In this document: positions 32,885-47,460 of the stretch, piece by piece
Numbering within the stretch: the stretch's first letter is position 1
Layout: every line of letters begins with the position of its first letter
Notes under the pieces: model-generated
Told to the model about the DNA's origin: nothing
The model's database searches: none
The model's input: the letters and a program-made list of their open reading frames with translations, nothing else
Assembly: GCA_014529385.2 (NCBI GenBank)
Contig: CM043959.1
Coordinates: 89,599,529-89,663,528, forward strand
From: Adiantum capillus-veneris
Lineage: Eukaryota > Streptophyta > Polypodiopsida > Polypodiales > Pteridaceae
Direction: 5' to 3'
Length of the DNA: 64,000 nt
Program-made: the position numbers and the translations under genes

Positions 32885-32904
32885 GATCCTCCGTGGGGGC
32901 ACCA
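32885..32904 (-). promoter_or_regulatory. Primer binding site of E5
   Basis: The minus strand reads TGGTGCCCCCACGGAGGATC two bases after the 5' LTR. Its first 12 bases are identical to the PBS of the gag-only element at 53828 and 58938. The exact tRNA is not identified here. Confidence 0.8.
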
Positions 32905-32906
32905 AA

Positions 32907-34454
32907 TGACGGGAGCAAAGCAAACCCCGAACCTCGACGGCCTCTAAAACACCGGGGATCGAATGGCGCGCCTCGAGCCTGTCATGGTAAAGCAAACAAG
33001 GGGCACCACCTAGCTTTAGCGGCTAGGACGCAAACAACACACCACCATAACAAAGTTTTCATCCAAGAGAGATGGATGCTTGGGAGTAATGATGAAAAGG
33101 AAAGGGAATGAGATCAAGTGAGAGAGAGAGAGAGAGTGAGGGAGGGGGTATAGCGGCTTAGTACTTAGGCATCACAAAAGGATGGCGAATCTGCACACCC
33201 TTCACACATACACAAGCTCACTCCAAAACCCAAGACTAGGTGGCGATTCCACACACCTCACATGGGAAAAACATTGCAAGAAAACATACTCACAAAACCT
33301 CAAGATTTATTTAGAGAATTAGGCGATGAAATGGGGAGCATAGGGTAGGGGAATGAGAAGGGAGAGAGTGGTAGAGCACATGGCGGATAGGTGGGAGTTG
33401 ATGGCGAAGACTCGCACGAGGATTATGGCCATCATCCTTCATTCAGTTTCCCTTCATCTTCCATAGACAAGGGTGTAGAGGTCATGCTCAAGACAAGCAT
33501 GGTGATTGCAGTGATGGTGATGGTGTGGGTGTGTGTGTGTGTGTGTGCTAGGCACACACAGTGCATAGTGTGTTCTTTGGTGATGTTGTGTGTTTTTGTG
33601 TGATGGTGACCCCTATTTATATAGGGGAGGAGGGGGGAGAAATTCTAGAATTTAGAAATGAAGAAATCATTATCTACATAGGCCATGTGACTGTGGGCCC
33701 CACTTGTCTGGCTGTGTGTATATGTGCCAGAACAGTAGTCTCATGAGAGAGAGACTAAGAGAGAGAGATGGGTTGATGAAAAAAAGTGAGAGGTGACATG
33801 GAGAATAAGGTAATTACAAGAGGGGAGAGAGGGGAGTGTGTTCAGAGGTGAATCTGTGTGCAGATGTGTGTGAACACAAGAAAAATCAGGTAACCACCAG
33901 GTGGGGATGGGTCTGTGGGCACTTTTTTCAGTGAAACTGAGTGTGTGTGAGTGTGGGGGAGGTTATTTAGCTACAAGACAAGAGACATGGCGCCTTTTAG
34001 AGAGAGAGGGGGGTATTTGGGTCATGGGATATGATAGGAGAGAGAAAGAGGGGGTGGGGTATACTATTTTGGAAGATAGGGTAAGTTGCATGTGAGTTGG
34101 TGCATTATTGGTGAGCTATAATGCATTATTGGTGAGAGGTGGGGTAGCTTGAGGGGAGAGAGAAAGGAGAAAGGACAAGGGGAAGAGAGAGGGGGTTGAC
34201 CTTTTGAGTGGAGGAGAGGAAAAGGGACACACGGCGGGGCAACAGTGAAGAAAAAGGAGGCAAGGTGGGGATGGGCTACCCCGCAGGCATGAGGTGGCCT
34301 ATTTTACCTTTCTTATATATTTACATAATTATACTTTATTTTTTTCTTACTTTTTCCAATGCCTTTTATCACTCCCTCCCTAAGAGGCGGTTTTCATGGG
34401 GTGGGGACGAGAGAAGAGGGGTATGGGAGCTTGGCTTGTGAAAAGCCCCCATCA
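32907..34454 (-). repeat. 5' LTR of E5 (1548 bp)
   Basis: Near-identical to 25198-26781. The TATA element (minus) is at 33614-33623. The length difference is mainly the shorter GA tract (33117-33136). Few substitutions separate the two copies, so the insertion is relatively recent. Confidence 0.93.
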
Positions 34455-34458
34455 GAAG

Positions 34459-36446
<1,988 letters not shown>

Positions 36447-37007
36447 TCAAGTGGAAGAAGATAAGGTACCAAGATATAAATCTCCAATACCCTTTACTTG
36501 ACAAGTCGTATCATCAACAAGATAATCAACACATTGAAGTGGTAGTGGATGATAGTTATGGAGCCACTTAGACTGATATGTCATATTTCCTATAGCACCA
36601 GAATCGATAATAAAATGTGATCCATCATTTACATGAAGTATTCTGTTTGGAGCAACTGAACATAGGACGCTACTTGTTTCTGGTACAAAATTGTTTCGAT
36701 GTTCAGTAGAATATGCTCTATTACAATCTGTGTCGAATTGACGCTTATAGCACATATGAGTGGGATGATCAGATTGTCCACAATATTCACAAGAAGAAGA
36801 AGAATCTCTAGATAAACGTGATTGTTTAGTGGTAATATTGTGTTTTTCATCATATTGACGTGCCCAACAATCATCTTTAGTATCAGACATTTTTGTTGTA
36901 GTAAGAACATTGCTTATTAGGAAATTTGAGACAAGAGAAAATATTACCACGACAGCCACCTCTGCAGTTTCCTTGTTGAAATGGATGCCTTCGAGTATAA
37001 AGCATGT
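36447..37007 (-). pseudogene. Copia Gag zinc knuckle and protease fragment (downstream part of a split gene)
   Basis: The minus strand has a Gly-rich Gag region (QQGNCRGGCRGN), the CCHC knuckle CEYCGQSDHPTHMC and the protease motif FIIDSGAIGNMTYQSKW with an intact DSGA. It then reads HVNDGSHF-type and VDYLVDDTTCQVKGIGDLYLG blocks. Frame changes occur near 36900-36960. The upstream end stops exactly at the X element (TSD ATGT, 37004-37007), and the missing N-terminal Gag part is found at 61145-61855. Confidence 0.8.
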
Positions 37008-38395
37008 TGAAATGCAGCTCCGCTTCTATGATGGGAAAAAGAGCAAAGAAATGCAAGCTAAGCTTCTTTGAAGCCTACACATCTATTGAGTAGTGATCAG
37101 GATTGTTAACAAGCCAAGTTTAATGCTAAATGTATGCCAGATGCGGCTTTAAAAGGCCAACAGATGACTTAATGATGCTAAAAAAGAGTATGCTTGAAGT
37201 GATCACAGATGGACGCCTATGATCTAGAACTATAGTGCTTGAAGTGGACTGTCTTTACGGCTCGTCGATTGGAGCTACAATGAAGAAGTTTTGGTAGTTT
37301 TAAGTTTGAGTTGATGCCAATCTATACCAAATTGGGCAACTGCAGTTGAGAGGTTTAAGATGAAGTGAATTCATGGGCCGGAAGTGCTCATTTTGTGGAG
37401 ATTGTCGGTCTTTTCAGATCAGCAATCGGAGATCTGACCGCCAAGTTATTACTAGTTTAAGTTTCCCTAGGGGCCAGTTTTGTGCCAGGTCATCCGGCGC
37501 CTTGGTCGGTGTGCCATCTGGAAATTTTACAGCCTCAACAGGGTTTGTATGTGTTCTATGCAGCTTCAGAACTCTATAAGTATTTATGGCTCGTCAGACA
37601 GAGTTCGGGTTGATGAGATAATACGGATTGAGGCCGGTGTCAGTTGCCTGCACTGCTGAGTTGGATAATTTTTGGCATCCCCTGAGAAGATGATACAAGC
37701 AAACCGAGTGCAAAGCGAATGCCTTCCGGAAAATGCAATCACCTATACGTGCATCTTAAAAGCATGTGGCATTATATGAGATGCTGATATGGGTAGTAAA
37801 ATTCACAAGATGATATTGTTAGTCAAGGACTGTTGGAGGAAGATGTTGTGTTTAGCCATGCTTTGGGCGATGTGCATGCCAAATGTGATGCCTTGTTTTG
37901 TAGAGCAAAGCCTTGGTAGATATTCATGTCAAATGTGGTGCCCTTACAAAGTTGAATGGCCACCCAAAGTAAGCTGAATGGACGCCCAATAGGGTTTTAA
38001 TTAAGGGGTAAATGGGAAAATGAAGGGGAATGAAGAGGGCATGGTGAAGAAGGCAGCAAGTAGGCAGCGCTAAAGGATGGAGGAGCTCGAGCTGGCCGCA
38101 AGAGAAGTTGGATGACGCCAAGCAAGGAGGGAAAAATTTCCAGCATGCCAAGGCACTCCCATTTGGAGCCACTACCGCCGCATTTGGCACTCCTCCCCAG
38201 ACTGCCTGCCATGTCATCAAGCACACTTTCCCGTGCCACGTTAGTCACGGTGCCGTGACTGCCGTGGGGGGAAAAAGTGGGGGGGGGGGGGGGGGGGGAG
38301 AGAGATATAGAGAGGAGTTATTTTTAGGGCAAGAAAAGAAGATTTGAGGAGGAGGGAAAGAGCCATTGAGAAAGGTTGAGAAGGAAGAGAGAAAT

Positions 38396-38435
<40 letters not shown>

Positions 38436-38747
38436 CATGAAGAAGGGACTGGATATATCTCTCGCTCTCGACCTCAAGGAGGAAGGCTTCCTCTCTCGCT
38501 CACGACATCAAGGACTAACGCTTTCTCTCTTGTTCTCCGATCTAAGGAAAGAAGCGAGGGATCTTTACTCTCGACCTCGGGGAGGAAGACTATATTGTGC
38601 TCTCTCTTCTCAACCATGCTTTCTCTCTCTTCATCTCGACTAAGGAAGCAAGAGGGTGGGGCCTGAGGCTTGCAAGGCACGAGGCAAGAAGAAGGTTGAA
38701 GCACATAAAGGCTTGATAAGAAAGTTGAAGGGGATGAGGAAACTAGG

Positions 38748-38801
<54 letters not shown>

Positions 38802-39405
38802 ACTAAGCAAGACAAGGAAGCACCAAGGACAATCATAGCAAGAAATTTAGAGGAAAAGAGTGGAGCTTATTGTTGGCAATTGTGGGAGAAGAAATTAAAT
38901 ACAAAGATGGAGAGAGTTTGAATTCTTTCCAACAAGGGGATACAAAGACAGAGGGAGTTTAGAGAGCTTTTTGCAAAGCTCTTATTAGCAATTGAAGAGG
39001 AGAATAACGACAATCGAATGAGTTTTGAGAGCTCTTGACCACAACAAAGGAGAGAGTTTTCTTGAGGGCAATTGATGTAGGAAAAATGACATGGAGGAAA
39101 ATTATCACCGTCATCAACTTAAGATTGATTAATCATCTCATCAAGCCTTGGTGTCATTAACGGCCCGGTTAATCTTGTAAAATGGGAGCTTAAACTCTTA
39201 GTTAGCAGATGATCCAAGTGATGGTGCTATTAACAGTCTGCCTTGGCTAAGGATTAAGTTGAACTTAAAGCTTGACTTGATTAATTGAAGTTTACGATGA
39301 TTGCCATAGCCATTTGCACCTGTTGTTCTTATTCTCTCTCACACCTCTCACAGCTAGAGGCTCGGCGCCTTCCCGGCTCATGTTTCAAACACATATCCCT
39401 CGACA
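37008..39405 (+). repeat. 5' LTR of X, copy B (2398 bp)
   Basis: Starts TGAAATGCAGCTCCGC, ends ACACATATCCCTCGACA and is followed by the PBS. It shares its start with 41982 and copy A, and its end with 61144 and copy A. It contains CT microsatellites, a 20-base poly-G (38279-38298) and PPR fragments (37731-37950). Confidence 0.8.
37731..37950 (+). pseudogene. PPR gene fragment within the X 5' LTR
   Basis: One frame reads NAITYTCILKACGII, stop, DADMGSKIH. A shifted frame then reads HAKCDALF and SCQMWCPY-type relics of MYAKCGAL. These are PLS-type PPR modules, decayed. The same module order occurs in the 3' LTR copy and in the array at 43931-50960 (there on the minus strand). Confidence 0.7.
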
Positions 39406-39407
39406 TC

Positions 39408-39419
39408 TTTGGTGAACCC
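39408..39419 (+). promoter_or_regulatory. Primer binding site of X
   Basis: TTTGGTGAACCC two bases after the LTR end. Position and spacing fit a PBS; the priming tRNA is not identified. Confidence 0.5.
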
Positions 39420-41287
39420 AATGAGAAACGAGCCGGGGTGGGAGGTAAAGATGCTTTAGATGCGGTATACGAGAGAGGCAAGTCTTTGATGGTTATGATT
39501 TCAGAGGGCTACCCAGAGTGCTATGAGTTGGAAACCAAGTTAAGAGAGATACGAGAAGAGTTAATGATCAGATCCTTTGAGCAGTTAGTCAATTTAGATT
39601 TGAAGGATTAGACTCAAGAGGTTACCCAAGCCTACAACGATGACTAGGAATACTTCAAAGAAGCTATTGTACAAGTAAGTTATGAGCATTATGCAAGCTA
39701 TCAAGAACAGAGTCCAAGTCTACCAAACTACGTAGATATTCAAGGACAAGTACAATCAAAATTAGAAGCTGTGATTGATGAGAGTATTGTACAAGATGCT
39801 ATCTTCTTATAGGCTAATGATGAAAATATAGTTAAAGCTGTGTATGAAAAGCTGGGTTTAGCAGATGCCTTGCATGAAGTAGAAGTCTTTGAAGGGTGAG
39901 GCTCTACAACCTCAAGATACACAGGGTGAATTTTGCAAAGAACCTATACATGCAAAACAGGAGGAAAAGAATCAGGGGATCAAAACAACAAAGTGGCTAA
40001 AGCTCAAGAAGAAATTGTGCCGGTGAACGAGTGCAGCCATATTCAAGTAGACATGCATGAAGATTCGGCTACAACTGATACTTTTTCTACTGACTCAGAA
40101 TTAGAGCAAATTGTTTTTGGTACAAATTCTACCATAGAGTTGATTGATGATACATATGTTATAGGTCAAAGCAAGGTAACTGTTCAGAGCAACAGGACCA
40201 TGGATTTGGGTATACTAGATTTACCAAATTTGGATATACTAGATTTTGAGGACTTGGTTAAGCAAGAGTATGTGTTTGAAGATTTGCAAAATATTGATTC
40301 AGAGCGGATGCAAACTCCTTCATTGACAAGTTGTTGTGATGCCAAGCTACCAAAGTGGAAAACCGATCTTGAATGTGATGATGATGATTTAGAGGGGGTA
40401 CATATTCCTTCTTTGACAAGTTTCTGTGACCTAGAGCCACCGATGTGGCAAACTGATCCTGAATTTGATGATGTTGATTTAGAGGGGGTGCATAGTGAAG
40501 TGCAATCTCTTGATGTTGAATATGATTGGTTTCATTGTGCCGATGATACAGACATGGCAGTAGATGAAATTTGCAATGTGTATGCTGAAATTTGTGCTAC
40601 AAAAGTGCAAATATATTTGGATGAGGATAAAAGAATTGAAGAGCAGTTTATAGCAGATGTGTTTAGTATGCATGTCATATGTGAAAATCTTAGTTTACAG
40701 CAGCCTGAGATGTGCAGGATGGAGGAAACTTCTAAAGTAGTGGACCTAGATCTTATGTGCTTATTGGACAAAGTTTTGGAAGGGCTCTCAAATATAGATG
40801 CTAAGGATACGAATCAATCTAGATTCTTGCATGGGAAAGTTTGTTCAGATGCAAATGATGATGACCTTATGTAGTTGTTGGATGATGCTCTACTTGATTT
40901 TGAGCCTCTACAAGATAGAGATTTTCTTTTGATGCAACTTGTGAGCCTAATGAAGAGAGTTTTGTGAGAGATTTGATGTATTCAGATATACATGATTGGG
41001 ATTCTAATACTACGGAGAGTGAAGGTACACTACAAACGATTTTACCTTTGATTGATGATCGACAATTGGATCAGCCAGTTGCACAAGGGATATGGCAGTA
41101 TCTAGTGCTACCTAATGCTATATGCGATCTGATGTTACCCTATGATGTAGGAGATTTTGAGCTAGCTTTTGACCTAGGAGGTGACATATATATGCATGGT
41201 CCGGGGAAATTGACTTATATGTCATATGATCCAGGCGGTTTTCATGAAGATTTGTGGGCTAATTTAGGTTTATTCTCTACTGATTGA
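39411..41287 (+). pseudogene. X internal ORF: acidic protein of unknown family, broken
   Basis: The reading starts beside the PBS (GEPNEKRAGVGGKDALDAVYE) and passes several stops from 39609 to about 39930. It then runs open for 313 residues (39933-40874) and resumes in another frame at 40964-41287. It is rich in Asp and Glu. Residues 128-156 and 158-186 of the long segment are a 30-residue tandem repeat (PSLTSCCDAKLPKW and PSLTSFCDLEPPMW, each ending DLEGV). The C-terminal part has MSYDPGGFHEDLW, and DPRG and DPGGY follow in other frames. I see no Gag, zinc-knuckle or enzyme motif and cannot name a family. Confidence 0.55.
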
Positions 41288-41969
41288 AAATTCTTGTGTT
41301 TTCCCTATGATCCTAGAGGATGGTGAATTTTTTCTAAAGGAATGCTCATAGTGGGGCAAACGATTGGTTTTCCATTTGATCCTGGGGGCTACTGAAGAGC
41401 AAGTTGTAGATGTGAAGAGTACCCGTTATCTGTTGTAGAAGGTTGCATGGTACAAGGCTTTGGTTTCTAGATTATGCCGTGTCAGAAGAGTTTTTGGTTA
41501 TGCGTTCAGTAAGATTACATGGCTAGCTTCTAGTTCACATCTTTGGACAATTGATAAAGTCTCTTCACATGTTTTGACCTGATTCTGCTACCAGAACTTA
41601 AAGTAAAGGAATTGACGGCCATTCCGTGTGCATACATAGTAAGGCATACTTGAGCTTGATAGGGTTCCCTAAAGCGAGCTTGATGGTCAGCCGTGTGCAT
41701 CATTAAAAGGAGCACTTGAGTCTGGCGGGGTTCACTAAACATGTTTTCCATAATTGAATGCTTTAGAGATACGGCATATATGGTTTAAAGATTTTTGATG
41801 GGCAACTACCTAATGATTAAGCTAGAACATTGATTATAGGGTATAAGCCTTATATTATTTTATGTATGTTTACCAATTACGTGAGTCTGATGATGGAAAA
41901 GAGCTTAAGGTACCTATAACATATGCATATTGAAGAGCAGCTGGCACAAACCGGAGGTTGTGTAGGTTC
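41288..41969. other. X internal 3' non-coding stretch
   Basis: No ORF of note on the plus strand. FPYDPRGW and FPFDPGGY relics lie at about 41300-41395. An imperfect tandem repeat of about 75 bp (CCGTGTGCAT, then GCATACTTGAG or GCACTTGAG, then GGGTTC) lies at about 41618-41745. Confidence 0.4.
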
Positions 41970-41981
41970 AAAGGGGGTGGA
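41970..41981 (+). promoter_or_regulatory. Polypurine tract of X
   Basis: AAAGGGGGTGGA immediately upstream of the TGTCATGCAGC that starts the 3' LTR. Confidence 0.75.
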
Positions 41982-43160
41982 TGTCATGCAGCTCCGCTCC
42001 CATGCTAAGAAAGATACCAGGAAGATACACATTGAGCTTATTTGAAGGTTACCTGATTAATGATCAGTGTTCAGGGCTTTCTAACAAGCTAGTTTTATGA
42101 CTAATGTAGGGCTAACAGATGCCTTAATGATGCCGAAAAGGAGTATTCTTAAAGTTAGCATAGATGGGAGTCTATGATCTAGAATTGTAGTGCCTAAAGT
42201 GCTCTACCGGCCTGTCTTTACAACTCGTCAATTGGAGCTATGGTGAAGAACTTATGGAAGTTTGAAATTTAAGTTGATGCAGATCTTGCAACTGAGAGGT
42301 TTGATATGATGTGAATGCATGGGCTTGAAGTGCTCATTTTGTGGAGCACGTTGATCTTTTTAGATCGGCAATCAGAGTTCTGGTCGCCAAGATATTGGCA
42401 GTTTAAGTTTTATCGAGGGCCAATTCCGTACCAGTTTGGTTGCTTTGGTGAGTGTGCCAACTGGGAGTTTTTGGATTTTGACCAAGTTTTGGAATGCGGT
42501 AGAATAAGTGCTTGAGGAGAATCTTGTGTAGAATGTCACCTCTTGCAGTACATTGATGGTGGGGAATGTCGGGAAGGGAAGTCGCATTTGGCAGTGCCTT
42601 AGTTGATACGTATGTCAAATGTAGTACCCTTACGGAAGCACATAAAGTTATTGATGATCTTGCCATAGAATCTATTAACCGGATGTGAAGGGAAGGCCTT
42701 TTGTCAAGTGTAATCACTTATACTTGAATCTTGAGGGCATGTGGAACTATCCAAGACATTGATATGGGCAACAAAATTCACGATGATATTATCAGTCAAG
42801 GATTCTTGAAGATGAAAACTGTACGAGGCAATTCCTTGGTTGATATGCATGTTAAATGCGGTGCCTTTACGAAATCATGTTAAGTTCTTAAAGAGCTTTG
42901 TGTTCCAAATGCCGTGCAAGTCAATTATTTGATCAATGTAGATGCCAAATGAGTGAATACGTGCCAAATGCCGTGCAAGGCGGTGCCTTGATCAATGTGT
43001 ATGCTAAAAGTGGTGTCCATTGGATGATGGCTGCCCAAAGGAAGCGGTTGCCCACTATGTTAATGGCCGCCTAAGAGGAGCTAGCGGCCCAAAATCACTT
43101 GGAGGTTGGCCGTTCATTGAGGAAAAGAAAAGCATAATGGGTGTAAATGGGAAGAAAACT
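41982..43160 (+). repeat. 3' LTR of X, left part (copy C, truncated)
   Basis: Starts TGTCATGCAGCTCCGC and follows copy B to about B position 38050, then diverges. PPR remnants lie at 42580-42930 (SALVDTYVKCSTLTEAHKVI, VITYT, ILRACGTIQDIDMGNKIHDD, GNSLVDMHVKCGAFTKS). The right border is approximate. Confidence 0.7.
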
Positions 43161-43930
43161 AGTTTTCCTTGATTGCTTCGCTGTGTATATGGTAAGAAGT
43201 AAAAAAGTGATAGTGTTGTGGATTTTACCGAATGGCATAGCTCGTGATGATGACTCCATAACATATCTCCTCAAAGCTTTTGCCAAAAGCTCTATGACCT
43301 CACAACACAAATGAGATTTTGCATGAAAAGATGTATGAACGTAAACAGTTCCACATTATAATAAAAACGAAATGAGATGCATTTTGTGCATTTCCAATGC
43401 TTGTACCCATTAAAAAAAGAAAAAAACCATACATATGTATGGTGTGGAGTTGGCATCGTTCTCCACATTTATAATAATACCGTAGAGAACGTGCCCTTCC
43501 CCCGCCACTTTTATCCCCTTCAGTGTTGAAGGGGGACTTATGCTTCTTCTCCAGTGTTGGAGGGACTTTTTTATTGTAGAAAAACTACCGCCGTGTTTTA
43601 TGAAGACATTACCGATGTTTTATGAAGACATGTATCATTCCACCTTGCCTTGCCGTGGCGTATTGTCTATGTGTTCCTTTGTTGGTAATCACAAAAATTC
43701 TTCAGCCTTTGTCACCTTCATCTACAATCTTTTGAATAAAAATGATGTAAATTTATTGCTTTAATGTGTACATGATTTAATCTAAGTACTTTTGAGATCA
43801 CATAAAGGAGATGAAAATATGGAATATAAGTGTACCTTTGGTATTGGTTGTGTCGATCAATGCACAATCTTGGATGGAGTCACTTCTAGACCTTCCTTAC
43901 ATTGTTTTGCCACCTTCCCACCAGTATACC
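43161..43930. other. Unassigned stretch
   Basis: No gene recognised. It includes the small inverted pair ACCATACATATGTATGGT at about 43427-43444 and two similar CAGTGTTGAAGGGGGA / CAGTGTTGGAGGGAC strings near 43521-43565. Confidence 0.3.
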
Positions 43931-45700
43931 GCATTTGAGTGATTTCAGCTGGGAGGCCGCATTTTGTGCAACACGACTGAGGTGTTTGAGTGATTTTTAA
44001 GGAGGTCACTTCACTACTAGTAAGGGAGGTGACATCCTCACGTCAGTGAAGAAGATTGATGGTCTGTCCTTCTCTTACTGGTAATGTCACATGCCTTCAA
44101 GACAAAAGTATAGTTGACTGAATGGTGAGAGTTACTCTAGCTTTGCATCTGCCAAAAACATCCTAGAGCTTTCTGTCCCTGCTCCTGTTGCACATATCCC
44201 ATAATCAGTACGTGCCAAGAGATGACATTCCGGACAAGAAGCTCCTCAACCACTTTTTATGCTTTCTGAAGCATACCACATTTGACATACATATCGACCA
44301 AGGGAGTGCCAACCACAACCTCGATTTTCAAAAGCCTCTGATGAACAAAGAAATTGTGAATTTTTGTCCCCATATCAGCATCTTACATAGAGCCACATGC
44401 CTTCAAGATGCATGCGTAGCTGATTGCATCTGGACAAAGGCCCTCACTTTGCATCTGCTGAAAATAGCCTAGAGCTTCCTAGCCCTACTCCTGTTATGCG
44501 TATCCTGCAATCAGTGGATTCCAAGAGATGCTGTTCCGAACAAAAAGCTCCTCGAGCACTATTTTTGCTTTCTCAAGTGCACCACATTGGGCACACACAT
44601 CGACCAAGGGAGTGTCAGCATGACATCTCTTTGCAATAGCATCTGAGTAACAATATCAACGTTAATTTCTGTGTCCATATCAGCATCTTAAGAAGAGCCA
44701 CATGCCTTTAAGATATACACGTAGGCAATTGCGTGTGGATATAGCTCTCGCTTCACATCTGCTGAAAACAGTCCACAGCTATCATCATGAAATCTGTGTC
44801 CATATCAACATCTGCTAAAAACAGTTCACCGCTTACTAGCCCTGCTCCTCTTGTGCATATCCTATAGTCAGAGCATTCGTAGAGATGCCACTCCGAATAG
44901 TAAGCTCCTCAAGCACTTTCTGTGCTTTCTCAAGTGCACCACATTTGGTATACATGCCAAGATAGTGCCAAGTACCTCGTTTTTTTTGACAACCCTCCAG
45001 TCAATGCATTTGAAGAGATCTTGATTCGAACAATAAGCTCCTCAAGCATTTTTTTGTGCTTTCGCAAGTGCACCACATTTCGTATACATGCCAAGACAGT
45101 TCCAAGTACCTCGTTTTTTTTCGACAACCTCTGGCTAACAATATCATCGTGAATTCTTTTGCCCATATCAGCATTTGCATAATGCCACATTCCTTGAAGA
45201 TACAAGTGTAGGTGATTGCATTTAAGAGAGCTGCCCTCTCTTTGCTTCTGCTAAAAATAGCCCAGCGCTTTCTGGTCCTCCCTTTGTTGGGCATATCCCA
45301 TGATCAGAGCATTCGAAGAGACAACATTCCAGACAGGAAGCTCATCGAGCACTTTTTGGGCTTTATGAAGAACACCGCATTTGAGTGCCTGCAAGATGCG
45401 AGCGTAGGTGATTGTGTCTGGGGAGAGGCTAACAATATCATCGTGAATTATTTTGCCCATATCAGCATCTGCATAATGCTACATGCCTTGAAGATACAAG
45501 CGTAGGTGATTGCATTTGGAAAAGCTGCCCTATCTTTGCATCTGCTGAAAAAAGCCCAGCGCTTCGTGGCCTTGCCTTTTTTGGGCATATCCCGCAATCA
45601 AAGCATTCTAAGAGACAGCATTCCAGACAGGAAGCTTATCGAGCACTTTTTGGGCTTTATAAAGAACACCACATTTGAGTGATTTTGGCCTCCCAACACC
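43931..45700 (-). pseudogene. PPR pseudogene unit 1
   Basis: Minus-strand frames give short PPR modules (PDTITYARILQALKCGVLHKA, SSNALIMGYAQQREDQ, AKEFTMILLARGC). No frame is open for more than about 100 residues. Modules are of the PLS type normally found in organelle RNA-binding and editing proteins; no start, targeting peptide or E/DYW tail is seen. Confidence 0.75.
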
Positions 45701-47460
45701 GCATTTGAGTGGTTTCAGCTGGGAGGCCGCATTTTGTGCAACACGACTGAGGTGTTTGAGTGATTTTTAAGGTCACTTCACTCAAATGTAAGGGTGGTGA
45801 CATCCTCACGTCAGTGAAGAAGAGTGATGGTCTGTCCTTCTCTTACTGGTAATGTCACATGCCTTCAAGACAAAAGTATAGTTGACTGAATGGTGAGAGA
45901 TACTCTCGCTTTGCATCTGCTAAAAACAGCCTAGAGCTTTCTGTCCCTGCTCCTATTACACATATCCCGTAATCACTGCGTGCCAAGAGACGACATTCCG
46001 GACAAGAAGCTCCTCAAGCACTTTTTATGCTCTCTGAAGCATACCACATTGGACATACATATCGACCAAGCGAGTGCCAACCACAACCTCTATTTTCAAA
46101 AGCCTCTGACGAACAAAGAAATTGTGAATTTTTGTGCCCATATCAGCATCTTACATAGAGCCACATGCCTTCAAGATGCATGCATAGGTGATTGCATCTG
46201 GCCAAAGGCCCTCACTCTGCATCTGCTGAAAATAGCCTAGAGCTTCCTGGCCCTACGTCTGTTGTCTGTAGCCTGCAATCAGCGCATTGCAAGAGATGCT
46301 GTTCTGAACAGAAAGCTCCTCGAGCACTATTTGTGCTTTCTCAAGTGCACCACATTGGGCACACACATAGACCAAGGGAGTGTCAGCATGACATCTCTTT
46401 GCAATAGCATCTGAGTAACAATATCATTGTGAATTTCTATGTCCATATCAGCATCTTGGGAAGAGCCACATGCCTTTAATATATACACGTAGGCAACTGC
46501 GTGTGGATATAGCTCTCGCTTCACATCTGCTGAAAACAATCCACAGCTATCATCATGAATTTCTGTGTCCATATCAACATCTGCTGAAAACAGTTCACAG
46601 CTTCCTAGCCGTGCTCCTCTTGTGCATATCCTGTAGTCAGAGCATTCGTAGAGATGCTACTCCAAACAGTAAGCTCCTCAAGCACTTTCTATGCTTTCTC
46701 AAGTGCACCACATTTGGTATTCATGCCAAGACAGTGCCAAGTACCCTGTTTTTTTTGACAACCCTATAGTTAGTGCATTGGAAGAGATGCCGATTCGAAC
46801 AATAAGCTCCTCAAGAATTTTTTTTGTGCTTTTGCAAGTGCACCACATTTGGTATATATGCCAAGACAGTGCCAAGTACCTCGTTTTTTTTCGACAACCT
46901 CTGGCTAACAATATCATCGTGAATTCTTTTGCCCATATCAGCATCTGCATAATGCCACATGCCTTGAAGATACAAGCATAAATGATTGCATTGAAGAGAG
47001 ATATCCTCTCTTTGCTTCTTCTAAAAATAGCCAGCGGTTCTTGGTCCTCCCTTTGCGGTTCCTGGTCCTCCCTTTGTTGGGCATATCCCGCGATCAGAGC
47101 ATTCCAAGAGACAACATTCCAGACAGGAAGCTCATCGAACACTTTTTGGGCTTTATGAAGAACACCGCATTTGAGTGCCTACAAGATGCGAGCGTAGGTG
47201 ATTGTGTCCGGGGAGAGGCTAACAACATCATTGTGAATTCTTTTCCGCCTATCAGCATCTGCATAATGGTACATGCCTTGAAGATACAAGCGTAGGTGAT
47301 TGCATTTGGGAGAGCTGCCCTCTCTTTGCATTTGTTGAAAAAAGCCTAGCGCTTCGTGGCCCTGCCTTTGTTGGGCCTATCCCGATATCAGAGCATTCCA
47401 AGAGACAGCATTCCAGACAGGAAGCTTATTGAGCACTTTTTGGGCTTTATAAAGATTACC
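45701..47460 (-). pseudogene. PPR pseudogene unit 2
   Basis: Same layout as unit 1. The best stretch is 46699-47142 (minus), with FDELPVWNVVSWNALIAGYA and a small internal duplication (QREDQEPQREDQEP). Plus-strand ORFs over the unit are antisense shadows. Confidence 0.75.

Larger units (their letters stand above)
25194..34458 (-). mobile_element. E5: complete Tat-type Ty3/gypsy retrotransposon (9.26 kb) with GAAG target-site duplication
   Basis: The element is 25198-34454, minus strand. LTRs are 25198-26781 and 32907-34454, with a PBS next to the 5' LTR and a PPT next to the 3' LTR. The flanks are GAAG at 25194-25197 and 34455-34458. Between the LTRs lie Gag, protease, RT, RNase H, a second archaeal-type RNase H and integrase. 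The second RNase H marks the Tat/Ogre/Retand branch. It sits inside the E6 LTR. At least three point stops and frameshifts in gag make this copy defective, although its structure is complete. Confidence 0.92.

Noticed and set aside
38279-38298. Twenty-base poly-G run as a functional G-quadruplex
   Set aside because: A homopolymer like this is prone to sequencing error and I see no conserved context in the other X LTRs.
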